20,121 nt of DNA, taken from contig CAKQKA010000021.1 of the NCBI GenBank assembly GCA_934247855.1, forward strand, positions 1-20,121. Direction: 5' to 3'. This stretch comes from an uncultured Clostridia bacterium. Its GTDB lineage: Bacteria > Bacillota > Clostridia > Christensenellales > Borkfalkiaceae. Below the pieces are notes generated by a model. It was not told where the DNA came from and did not search any database. It was given only the letters and a program-made list of their open reading frames with translations. Within the stretch, counting starts at the first letter, position 1, and every line of letters starts with the position of its first letter. The position numbers were made by a program, and so were the translations under genes. This document shows, piece after piece, positions 1 to 6,230 of this stretch.

Positions 1-160
1 TTTCCGTGTTGTTACTCAGTTTAAATATAACAACTTTTTGTGTTTGTACCACACTTTTTTAGCCGACCACCAACACTCTTCCGTGTTGTTATTCGTTTCA
101 GTTTGTCTATTTTTCGTGCTTTCATCACACTTTTGCGGTTTAGTCATGCCCCGCCAAAAA
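1..160. repeat. Imperfect 77-base direct repeat downstream of recR
   Basis: No gene is supported here. Two imperfect tandem copies of a roughly 77-base unit are visible. TTCCGTGTTGTTA occurs at 2-14 and again at 79-91, and the ACACTTTT that follows recurs at 51-58 and 127-134. The middle of the unit has diverged. The repeat lies downstream of the recR stop on the minus strand and may continue beyond the left edge. A short minus-strand frame runs through it but enters recR out of frame, so I do not call it a gene. Confidence 0.5.
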
Positions 161-754
161 CTACATATCTCTTCTGTCGATAAGCGCGCGGGAAAGCGAG
201 CCGATATCGGCATATTCGAGATCGGTACCCACGGCGATACCGTGCGCAAGCCTTGTAACTTTTATGCCCAGCGGCTTGATGAGCGCGGCGATATACATAG
301 CGGTCGCTTCACCCTCCACGTCCGGGTTGGTAGCCATAATTACCTCTTTAACGCCGCCTGCGGACAGCCTTTCAAGCAGTTCTTTAATGCGCAAATCGTT
401 AGGTCCTACACCCTCGAGCGGGTTGAGCGTGCCATGCAAAACATGGTACACGCCGTCGAATTCGTGTGCTTTTTCCAGAGCGATTACGTCCTTAGGCTCT
501 TTTACCACGCAAATAACGTCGGATCTGCGCTCTTTGCAGATATCGCAAATATCGTCCTCGGAATAGTTGCCGCAAACCTTGCAGTATTTCACCTGTTTTT
601 TGACGTTGATTATGCTTTCGGCAAAAGCCTCCGCCTCTTCGTCGCTCATATTGATAATCTTATAGGCAAAGCGTTGGGCGGTTTTCGTACCCACTCCCGG
701 GAGCTTCGTAAACTCGTTTATAAGCTTGCCTATCGGTTCGATAAATACTTTCAT
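161..754 (-). CDS. recR: Recombination mediator protein RecR
   Basis: RecR acts with RecF/RecO at single-strand gaps to load RecA during recombinational repair. The 197-residue product has the usual family length and order: an N-terminal helix-hairpin-helix (about 9-25, with LPGVGTKTAQRFA), a four-cysteine zinc finger (C58, C61, C70, C73), then a Toprim domain (about 81-170) with ATNPDVEGEAT at 141-151, and a C-terminal segment with the typical LAHGIAVGTDLEYAD. The ATG is preceded by TTTGGAG five bases upstream. It is the last gene of the dnaX-ybaB-recR set, 58 bases after ybaB, and the gap holds one copy of the dispersed palindromic motif (771-800). The call is secure. Confidence 0.97.
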   Translation of the reverse strand: MKVFIEPIGKLINEFTKLPGVGTKTAQRFAYKIINMSDEEAEAFAESIINVKKQVKYCKVCGNYSEDDICDICKERRSDVICVVKEPKDVIALEKAHEFDGVYHVLHGTLNPLEGVGPNDLRIKELLERLSAGGVKEVIMATNPDVEGEATAMYIAALIKPLGIKVTRLAHGIAVGTDLEYADIGSLSRALIDRRDM

Positions 755-770
755 AAACGCTCCAAAGTGC

Positions 771-800
771 CGATAATCGACCTATAGACCGATTATCGAT
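771..800. repeat. Dispersed palindromic motif, copy 1 (fullest)
   Basis: Arms ATAATCG and CGATTAT surround the 10-base centre ACCTATAGAC, and the outer bases extend the dyad to CGATAATCG/CGATTATCG. The only breaks are the two AC dinucleotides either side of the self-complementary CTATAG. The motif sits in the ybaB-recR gap. Related copies are at 3732, 4502, 11197 (inverted), 15556 and 16547. Confidence 0.75.
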
Positions 801-812
801 ACAATTCTATTC

Positions 813-1154
813 TCAGAACATTCCGCCTGCATTACCGAACTTGCCCATTTTTTCGGCATACAGTTCGTCGGCTTGTTCATAAGCCGAATTGAGCGCGGCA
901 ATAATGAGATCCTCGAGCATTTCCATATCGTCGGTGTCGACTGCGTTGGGGCTGATTTTGATAGCCGAAACGGTCTTTTTTCCGTTGACGGTAACTTTAA
1001 CAAGCCCGCCGCCGCTTTCGCCGACAAGCTCGGCTTCCTCGAGTTCCTGTTGCGCCTGAGCCATTTCTTCCTGCATCTTCTGCGCCTGTTTCATAAGTTG
1101 CTGCATTTGCGAATTACCGCCGAATCCGCCGCCGAATCCTTTAAATCCTGCCAT
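813..1154 (-). CDS. ybaB: YbaB/EbfC-family nucleoid-associated protein
   Basis: This 113-residue protein matches the small YbaB/EbfC family, which binds DNA as a dimer and is nearly always encoded between dnaX and recR, as here. A Gly/Phe-rich start (MAGFKGFGGGFGG) leads into a long Gln/Glu/Met-rich helix (about 16-45, QMQQLMKQAQKMQEEM). The conserved ESGGGLVKVTVNGKK strand segment and a C-terminal helix (DLIIAALNSAYEQADEL) follow. An AGGAGA ribosome-binding site lies eight bases before the ATG, and only 17 bases separate it from dnaX. Its role in repair or replication is inferred from synteny; the family's precise function is not settled. Confidence 0.95.
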   Translation of the reverse strand: MAGFKGFGGGFGGNSQMQQLMKQAQKMQEEMAQAQQELEEAELVGESGGGLVKVTVNGKKTVSAIKISPNAVDTDDMEMLEDLIIAALNSAYEQADELYAEKMGKFGNAGGMF

Positions 1155-1171
1155 GTTTATTTTCTCCTGTT

Positions 1172-3097
1172 TTAATCTTTTATAGTTAATTTTTCACCTT
1201 GAAAAAGGTTTTTTACTTTATCGGTTTCTTCACCCGACGAGCCGTCGTCCGCTTCTTCGCCTTCGCCCGAAACGATTTTTACGTCGGAATACCCCTCGGC
1301 GCAGATATAATTTCTGAGTTTTGCGGTGTTATCGGGCTTAGACAAAAACGCAAATTCGTTTTCGCCGCCCGCGCGAATATAAAACACTCCGTCCGCCGCG
1401 TAAACGCCTACGTCCTCGCACGCAGCCCAAAGCATAATTTCTTTATCTTTACGCATAGCTCGAAGCGTTGCACCCCACACCCTCTCGGCACCCTCGTCGC
1501 TTGCGCTACCCACAGTTTTTGCCATAGCAGTCGCAGCGGATTTTGCCTCGGTCGGTTGAGCAATCTTTTGTGCGGTCGGTTGCGTAAACGCAGGCGATCC
1601 GCCCGATTTTTGCACGGTGCCGTTTTCCGTTCGCGGTTTTTCGCCGAACCCTTCGTTCGCCACGAAAAATCCGCCGTCATCGGCAGGCGGAATATCGTCC
1701 GCCGACATATAGAACCCGTTTTCCTCGTCAGCCCTGTTTTTCGGCTCGACGGCTTTTGCAACCGTCGGTTTACCCTCGGGGCTTTCTTCGGGTTTTGCCG
1801 CCGTGGGCTTAACCACAGGTTCGGCAGCCGTCCGCTCGACAACGGTCGGTTTTACCGTTTCGGTTTTTACGCTTGTCGGCTTTTCGACCTCGACCGCAAC
1901 GGGGCGTTCGTTATTCGTAAGCGGCAGCACGACGGGGCGCGCAGAGAGTTCCTGCAATTGTTTTTCCATTGCCGACATACGCGCAAGCAACGCGTCAATA
2001 TTGTAATCGGCTTGCGGCATACCCGCTTTCACGGCAGCCGTTTCAAACACAATGCGCGGGTGCGTGCTGTATTTCAGATCGGCTTCGGCAGCCGAGAACA
2101 ATTCAAGGTATCTGAGCAGCGCGTGCACGTCGGTTTTATCGGCAAGTTTTTTCAACTCGTCGAGCTTATCTTTGGGCAGCCCTAAGATCGCCTGCGGATC
2201 GGTACAGGTTTTGATTACGAGCAAATCTCTTATCGCGTTGCAAACGTCGCGATTGAGCACAGCAACGCTTTTGCCGTGCATGCACAACTCGTCCACAACC
2301 GACAAAATTCCGCCCGTGTTGCCGCCGGCTATCTCGGAAATCAGTTTTTCTATATGCGTCCTGTCCGACGTGCCGAGCACTTCGATAACGTCGTCGTAAG
2401 TCAGTTCGCCGTCGCTGTAAGAAACGCACACGTCGGCAACCGAAAGCGCGTCACGCACGCTGCCTTCGCCTGCGCGGGCAATGGCGTTCACCGCCTCGGG
2501 CGTGTATTTTTTGCCTATTTTATCATATATACCCGCTATCAGCTTTGCAATCGTGGGCGTGGAAATCAGTTTGAAATCGAACCGCAGACAGCGCGACAAA
2601 ATAGTCGCAGGCAGCTTATGCACTTCGGTAGTCGCCAGAATAAACACAGCGTGCGCGGGCGGTTCTTCAAGCGTCTTGAGCAGTGCGTTGAACGCCTCGG
2701 TGGTGAGCATATGCACTTCGTCGATGATATAGACTTTATACTTGCCGGCAACGGGAGGATATTGCACTTTGTCGCGAATATCCCTTACGTTTTCCACTTT
2801 GTTATTCGAAGCCGCATCCATCTCCACAATGTCGAGATTGGCGGGATTCTCAAGTTTTTTGCACACCTCGCACTGCCCGCAAGGACTGCCGTTTACGGGC
2901 GACAAACAATTTATTGCACGGGCGAACACTTTCGCCGCGGTAGTCTTGCCTGTTCCGCGCGCACCGCAAAACAAGTACGCGTGCCCGATTTTATTCGATT
3001 TTATCTGATTGACGAGCGTGCGGACGATATGTTCCTGCCCGATGATTTCGTCAAACGTTTTGGGGCGAAACGCCCTGTATAATGCCAGATACGACAT
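1172..3097 (-). CDS. dnaX: DNA polymerase III subunit gamma/tau
   Basis: DnaX is the ATPase and scaffold of the clamp-loader complex at the replication fork. The 641-residue product has a Walker A motif GARGTGKT (45-52), a zinc module (C64, C73, C76, C79), a DEVH Walker B (126-129) and the sensor region ATTEVHKLPATILSRC. A collar-like helical domain follows, then a long Pro/Ala/Lys/Thr/Glu-rich linker (about 390-520) and a small C-terminal domain expected to contact the polymerase. The ATG has GGAGG six bases upstream. I saw no convincing slippery heptamer with a nearby stop that would produce a separate short gamma form. It follows sigH by 55 bases in a shared operon. Confidence 0.97.
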   Translation of the reverse strand: MSYLALYRAFRPKTFDEIIGQEHIVRTLVNQIKSNKIGHAYLFCGARGTGKTTAAKVFARAINCLSPVNGSPCGQCEVCKKLENPANLDIVEMDAASNNKVENVRDIRDKVQYPPVAGKYKVYIIDEVHMLTTEAFNALLKTLEEPPAHAVFILATTEVHKLPATILSRCLRFDFKLISTPTIAKLIAGIYDKIGKKYTPEAVNAIARAGEGSVRDALSVADVCVSYSDGELTYDDVIEVLGTSDRTHIEKLISEIAGGNTGGILSVVDELCMHGKSVAVLNRDVCNAIRDLLVIKTCTDPQAILGLPKDKLDELKKLADKTDVHALLRYLELFSAAEADLKYSTHPRIVFETAAVKAGMPQADYNIDALLARMSAMEKQLQELSARPVVLPLTNNERPVAVEVEKPTSVKTETVKPTVVERTAAEPVVKPTAAKPEESPEGKPTVAKAVEPKNRADEENGFYMSADDIPPADDGGFFVANEGFGEKPRTENGTVQKSGGSPAFTQPTAQKIAQPTEAKSAATAMAKTVGSASDEGAERVWGATLRAMRKDKEIMLWAACEDVGVYAADGVFYIRAGGENEFAFLSKPDNTAKLRNYICAEGYSDVKIVSGEGEEADDGSSGEETDKVKNLFQGEKLTIKD

Positions 3098-3152
3098 TTT
3101 AACCTCCGTAACCGACCGACCGCAAACGCGGCAAAGCAGTCGTTATCTCGCG

Positions 3153-3725
3153 TTAGTCGCCGATGTAAATCTGCGAAATTTTCTTTTTTATGCGCTGCAA
3201 AGCGTTATCTATACACTTGGGTTCTTTGCCGAGTTTTTCGCTGATTTCGGTGTAAGTAAGCCCGTCGAGATAGTAGTTAAGCACGATTATTTCAAACTTG
3301 GAAAGCTTGAGCCGAACTTTTTCCATAAACTCGGAAGCGTTTTCTTCGTCTATAATTTTTTCCTCCGGACCGGCGGCGAAAAGCCGCGAAAGTTCGGTTG
3401 ACTGCCCGTACAGAGAAACGTAACCGCACATAGGGCGATTTTTTCCGCTGAGCGATTTTTTAATCGCCGTAATCATTTTGGAACGTATGCAGAGATAGAC
3501 GTAACTTTTAAAACTGCTCTTGCCGTTGTAAGTATCCACGGCTTTCAACAGTCCTAAAAAACCCTCTTGCAACAAATCGTCCTTGTCACCGCCGCTTAAG
3601 TAAAAACTACGCGACGCCGCAACGATAACGTATTTGTATCTCACATATAACTCGTCAAATGCGGCGGTTTCGCCCGCCTTGTACGATTCAACGAGTTTTT
3701 CATCGGTCATTTCGGTATAATTCAT
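3153..3725 (-). CDS. sigH: SigH-like RNA polymerase sigma factor (sigma-70 family)
   Basis: The 190-residue protein has sigma region 2 (about 20-90; FDELYVRYKYVI then DKDDLLQEGFLGLLKAV and FKSYVYLCIRSKMITAIKK) and region 4 (about 130-187), whose helix-turn-helix is LTYTEISEKLGKEPKCIDNALQRIKKKI. The DLLQEGFLGLLKAV stretch and the position after mrnC-rlmB match SigH of spore formers, which drives early sporulation and competence genes. The yacP gene found between rlmB and sigH in Bacillus is absent. The start codon lacks a clear Shine-Dalgarno: the space just upstream is filled by a copy of the dispersed palindrome, whose TAGGT is the only candidate. Sigma assignment is firm; the SigH subtype rests mainly on synteny. 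Confidence 0.85.
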   Translation of the reverse strand: MNYTEMTDEKLVESYKAGETAAFDELYVRYKYVIVAASRSFYLSGGDKDDLLQEGFLGLLKAVDTYNGKSSFKSYVYLCIRSKMITAIKKSLSGKNRPMCGYVSLYGQSTELSRLFAAGPEEKIIDEENASEFMEKVRLKLSKFEIIVLNYYLDGLTYTEISEKLGKEPKCIDNALQRIKKKISQIYIGD

Positions 3726-3731
3726 AGCGTT

Positions 3732-3757
3732 AACCGACCTATAGCCCGACTTATCGG
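3732..3757. repeat. Dispersed palindromic motif, copy 2
   Basis: AACCGACCTATAGCCCGACT continued by TATCGG matches the motif core CGACCTATAG and the right arm CGA-TTAT with a C for T change. It overlaps the rlmB stop codon (3751-3753) and fills the 25-base rlmB-sigH gap, including the position where the sigH ribosome-binding site should lie. Confidence 0.65.
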
Positions 3758-4467
3758 CGTTGGCGAAGTGCTTCGAATACGGCGACTCCGCAAGCGACCG
3801 ACGCGTTAAGCGAGTTGATTTTACCTTTCATTTCCACGGTAACGACTGCGTCGCACTTTTCGCGCGTGAGCTTGTTCACGCCCGTATCTTCACCGCCGAT
3901 AACGATCGCAAGTTTTCCTTTCAAGTCGGTCTTATAAAGATCCTGCCCGCCGAGTTCCAAAGCGTAAACCCAAACTCCCGCTTTTTTAAGTTTTTCTATA
4001 ACGGCGTTCATATTGACAACGCGCGCAATGGGCATGTGGTTTGCCGCTCCCTCAGATATACGCATTACCGAATCGGTAACGGCGGCGCTGCGATGTTTAC
4101 CTATAAAAATACCGTCTATACCCGCGCACTCGGCAACACGAATGATACTGCCGAGGTTGTGCGGATCCTCGATTCCGTCGAGCACAAGAAAGAAACAATC
4201 TTTATCCTTTGCGGCGGCGATCATATCGTCCTCGTCGGAATACTCGAACTCGGAAACGAACGCCATAAAGCCCTGATGTCTGCCGCTTAAACTTGTTTTG
4301 TCCAATACAGATTTGTCGGCATAAGCAACCTTTACGCCTCGGTCTTTCGCCAAAGCAACTATATTTTTGGACTGCTCGTCCCGCATGCCGTTCTGCACGA
4401 GAATTTTATCTATCGTCTTTTGTGTTTTAAGCAGTTCCACTACTGCATTTTTTCCTTCTATAAGCAT
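3751..4467 (-). CDS. rlmB: 23S rRNA (guanosine-2'-O-)-methyltransferase RlmB (SpoU/TrmH family)
   Basis: This SPOUT-fold enzyme transfers a methyl group from S-adenosylmethionine to a ribose 2'-O in RNA; the RlmB subtype targets 23S rRNA. An N-terminal substrate-binding domain (about 1-75, LIEGKNAVVELL) precedes the catalytic domain. The three SpoU motifs are NLGSIIR (104-110), IGGEDTGVN (190-198) and INSLNASVA (217-225), the last helping to form the SAM-binding knot. The 238-residue length is normal. GAGG lies seven bases before the ATG. The start region is duplicated in tandem just upstream (4456-4501). It sits between mrnC and sigH as in Bacillus. The exact modified nucleotide is inferred from the family. 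Confidence 0.93.
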   Translation of the reverse strand: MLIEGKNAVVELLKTQKTIDKILVQNGMRDEQSKNIVALAKDRGVKVAYADKSVLDKTSLSGRHQGFMAFVSEFEYSDEDDMIAAAKDKDCFFLVLDGIEDPHNLGSIIRVAECAGIDGIFIGKHRSAAVTDSVMRISEGAANHMPIARVVNMNAVIEKLKKAGVWVYALELGGQDLYKTDLKGKLAIVIGGEDTGVNKLTREKCDAVVTVEMKGKINSLNASVACGVAVFEALRQRR

Positions 4468-4501
4468 TGTTTACCTCGTTCTATAAGCATTGTTTACCGC
4501 G
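4456..4501 (-). repeat. 23-base tandem duplication spanning the rlmB start codon
   Basis: The 20 bases TTCTATAAGCATTGTTTACC occur at 4456-4475 and again at 4479-4498, followed by TCG and GCG respectively, a 23-base tandem unit. On the minus strand each copy contains AACAATGCTTATAGAA with an ATG. The downstream copy (ATG at 4465-4467, GAGG upstream) is the rlmB start. The upstream ATG (4488-4490, GCGG upstream) opens a 10-codon frame that ends at TAG inside the first codons of rlmB. Confidence 0.85.
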
Positions 4502-4517
4502 TTAATCGACCTATAGG
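4502..4517. repeat. Dispersed palindromic motif, copy 3 (partial)
   Basis: TTAATCGACCTATAGG retains the left arm and centre of the motif but not the right arm. It lies in the mrnC-rlmB gap, directly abutting the tandem duplication at the rlmB start. Confidence 0.6.
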
Positions 4518-4551
4518 CGTACTTTTGTTTTTTCTCGCTAACAAATTTATC

Positions 4552-4959
4552 TTACTCGACGGCAAAAATTTCCGCTTTGTCAAGCAGGTAATTCAGCCTT
4601 TCCGTTTGCCCGGTGATATATAAATATCCGATAACCGCCTCGAACCCCGTGGATTTGACGTAATCGCCCGCCGTGGAATTTTTGGCCTTGCTGCCCTTTT
4701 TAGAGTTGCGGGCGCGCTTGAAAATGGCAAGCTCTTCTTCGGAAAAATCTTCCATAAGGGCGTTAGCCGCTTTAGCCTGCGCGTTTGCGCAGACGATTTT
4801 CGCCTCGCGCTTGTTGAGTTCTCCGCTCTTGGCAGTGGAAGAAAACGCCAGCTTCTCGCGGACGTAAAGCGTATGCACTCCGTCGCCGATATAAGCAAGC
4901 ACGACGGGGTTCATAAGCCTCGCCTCTTCCTCTTTGAGTTTTTGACAGATATCGAACAA
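4552..4959 (-). CDS. mrnC: Mini-ribonuclease III
   Basis: MrnC is an RNase III catalytic domain without a double-stranded-RNA-binding domain and matures 23S rRNA ends in Bacillota. The 135-residue product has LAYIGDGVHTLYVRE (21-35, with the catalytic Asp at 26) and the family block KRARNSKKGSKAKNSTAGDY followed by KSTGFEAVIGYLYI. The start used is TTG (4957-4959): an in-frame stop lies immediately upstream and GGGGTG is five bases away. ATG codon 16 (MNPVVLAYIGDG, ending at 4914) is a possible shorter start. It is the first gene of the six-gene minus-strand operon behind the promoter at 5076-5104. Confidence 0.93.
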   Translation of the reverse strand: MFDICQKLKEEEARLMNPVVLAYIGDGVHTLYVREKLAFSSTAKSGELNKREAKIVCANAQAKAANALMEDFSEEELAIFKRARNSKKGSKAKNSTAGDYVKSTGFEAVIGYLYITGQTERLNYLLDKAEIFAVE

Positions 4960-5012
4960 TTATTCACCCCGTGGCGTACGATTTCGCATACAGAATATGT
5001 TTTATGCCATAT

Positions 5013-5064
5013 AAATTATGCTTTTACAAAAAGAACGCCGCCCAAAACAGCAAATTATGCTTTT
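5013..5064 (-). repeat. Direct repeat AAAAGCATAATTT in the mrnC leader
   Basis: On the minus strand AAAAGCATAATTT occurs twice, at 5064-5052 and 5025-5013, 39 bases apart. Both are within the roughly 110-base untranslated leader predicted between the promoter and mrnC. A binding site for a regulator or a chance AT-rich duplication are both possible. Confidence 0.4.
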
Positions 5065-5075
5065 TTCGCACGGTA

Positions 5076-5104
5076 ATTATAACACAGTCCGTCGTTTTTT
5101 ACAA
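5076..5104 (-). promoter_or_regulatory. Sigma-A-type promoter of the mrnC-recR operon
   Basis: On the minus strand TTGTAA (5104-5099) and TATAAT (5081-5076) are separated by exactly 17 bases. The predicted start near 5069 leaves a leader of about 110 bases before mrnC. No other strong promoter is visible in the tight gaps of the downstream genes. Confidence 0.7.
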
Positions 5105-5203
5105 TTGTTTTTACAGTCGCTGCCGAGATTGCTTTATTTTGCACGTCGCAAACCTTTCACCCGCCTTACAGAACCGCCCGTTAAAAAATCGATTTTGCTT
5201 ATA

Positions 5204-5235
5204 AAACCGCCGGTCGATCGGCGGCGCGGCGGTTT
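5204..5235 (-). terminator. Intrinsic terminator after the cwlD-like gene
   Basis: AAACCGCCG (5204-5212) pairs perfectly with CGGCGGTTT (5227-5235), and an alternative inner stem CCGCCG/CGGCGG (5207-5212, 5219-5224) competes. On the minus strand the hairpin is followed by TTTTAT. It lies seven bases after the amidase stop codon. Confidence 0.7.
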
Positions 5236-5241
5236 AACGGT

Positions 5242-5931
5242 TTAATTCATTAAATAATCGAGTATGCCGACGTACAACGCGTATGCGAACTTATCGCGGT
5301 ACATTTCGCTACAAAGCAGTTTTTCATCCTCGGCGTTGGATAAAAAACCGCACTCGGTTATAACTGCGGGGCAAGGCGAATTATTAAGAATGTAGAAATC
5401 GCCGACCATAGGCAGGCAATCGCGCGGTTTTTCGGGCATAGAGTTCACCGCGTCGCACACCGATTTTGCAAATTTTTGCGATTTTTCGTCGCCCGAGCGA
5501 TAGTAAACAAGCGAACCGCGCCTTGACTTTTGCATGCAGGAATTCTGATGTACCGAAACGACCAGCGCAGGCGACGCGCCGTTGATTATTTCCGCACGCC
5601 TTTTCATGTCTCGTTTTTTAAACCCGGGCGTTGGCAAACCGTAAAGCCCGCTCGATGTGGACCTTGTCATGACCACGTTAAATCCGCCGCGTTCCAGCAA
5701 CTCTTTTAAATCCTCGGAAACGGCAAGATTGATATCGCTTTCAGCTACCCTTGTAGTCACGCCCTCCGCGCCGCCGTCTATACCGCCGTGCCCGGCGTCG
5801 ATAACAACGGTATAACTCGGCGCGGGCGTTGCGCCTACCTCGTTTTTCTTTCCGGGGTAAAAGGCAACGATCACCACCGTCGCATAAACCACAAACCAAA
5901 TAACCGCAATCAGAATATTCCGCTCTTTCAT
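5242..5931 (-). CDS. cwlD: N-acetylmuramoyl-L-alanine amidase, CwlD-like (Amidase_3)
   Basis: This zinc amidase family cleaves the bond between N-acetylmuramic acid and the stem peptide. CwlD acts outside the membrane during spore cortex formation, making the substrate for muramic-delta-lactam. The 229-residue product has one N-terminal hydrophobic segment (about 6-25) as signal anchor, then the Amidase_3 domain. Zinc ligands are H48 (IDAGHGG), E64 (VAESDINLA) and H128 (SVHQNS), with catalytic E193 (ITECGFLSN). Length and architecture fit CwlD rather than larger autolysins. There is no clear Shine-Dalgarno. A sigma-E-like promoter can be read upstream (5952-5982), which with nearby sigH fits a sporulation role. 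The amidase call is firm; the CwlD subtype is likely. Confidence 0.88.
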   Translation of the reverse strand: MKERNILIAVIWFVVYATVVIVAFYPGKKNEVGATPAPSYTVVIDAGHGGIDGGAEGVTTRVAESDINLAVSEDLKELLERGGFNVVMTRSTSSGLYGLPTPGFKKRDMKRRAEIINGASPALVVSVHQNSCMQKSRRGSLVYYRSGDEKSQKFAKSVCDAVNSMPEKPRDCLPMVGDFYILNNSPCPAVITECGFLSNAEDEKLLCSEMYRDKFAYALYVGILDYLMN

Positions 5932-5951
5932 AATATAAATATATCCGTATT

Positions 5952-5982
5952 ACAATATGTTTTTCAGCCGCTCAAATATTAC
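5952..5982 (-). promoter_or_regulatory. Possible sigma-E-type promoter for the amidase gene
   Basis: On the minus strand GTAATATT (5982-5975; sigma-E -35 consensus GKCATATT) is followed 15 bases later by CATATTGT (5959-5952; consensus CATACAHT). The -35 box matches at 7 of 8 positions and the -10 box at 5 of 8. No good sigma-A promoter is visible here. The leader would be about 15 bases. Confidence 0.3.
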
Positions 5983-6125
5983 TCATAAACGTTACTCTCA
6001 TAAGCGGAATAACAATTAAAAAACCCGCGGCGCGTTACTCAAACGAAACGGCTGCTTTTCACCGTGTAATGACGGCTAAAAAAAAGTAAAAAAAACAAGT
6101 TTTTTGCTATATTTTAGGATAAATA

Positions 6126-6154
6126 TTGACAATTTTTTATTTTTTGTGTATAAT
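6126..6154 (+). promoter_or_regulatory. Consensus sigma-A promoter of the lipoprotein gene
   Basis: TTGACA (6126-6131), a 17-base spacer and TATAAT (6149-6154) are an exact consensus. Upstream are A-tracts (6078-6096) and a T-run (about 6100-6106) that could act as an UP element. The leader to the ATG at 6231 is about 70 bases, ending in GAGAGG. The remaining sequence from 5983 to 6125 shows no gene. Confidence 0.85.
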
Positions 6155-6230
6155 AATGTATCGAAATAAGCAGCTGACCGTCTGCTTTTCATACAGTCGG
6201 CCGACAAAAAAAAGAGAGAGGTAAAAAGCA

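Noticed and set aside
38..787. Plus-strand open frame of 249 codons
   Set aside because: It lies opposite recR, whose domains and ribosome-binding site are clear; the plus frame has no family features and is a mirror of the codon bias of recR.
1199..2185. Plus-strand open frame of 328 codons opposite dnaX
   Set aside because: Arg/Phe-rich composition typical of an antisense shadow, with no ribosome-binding site or domain.
1172..3097. Programmed frameshift producing a short DnaX gamma form
   Set aside because: The only long homopolymer run near the end is at the very C-terminus; no slippery heptamer with a downstream hairpin and nearby stop was found in the middle of the gene.
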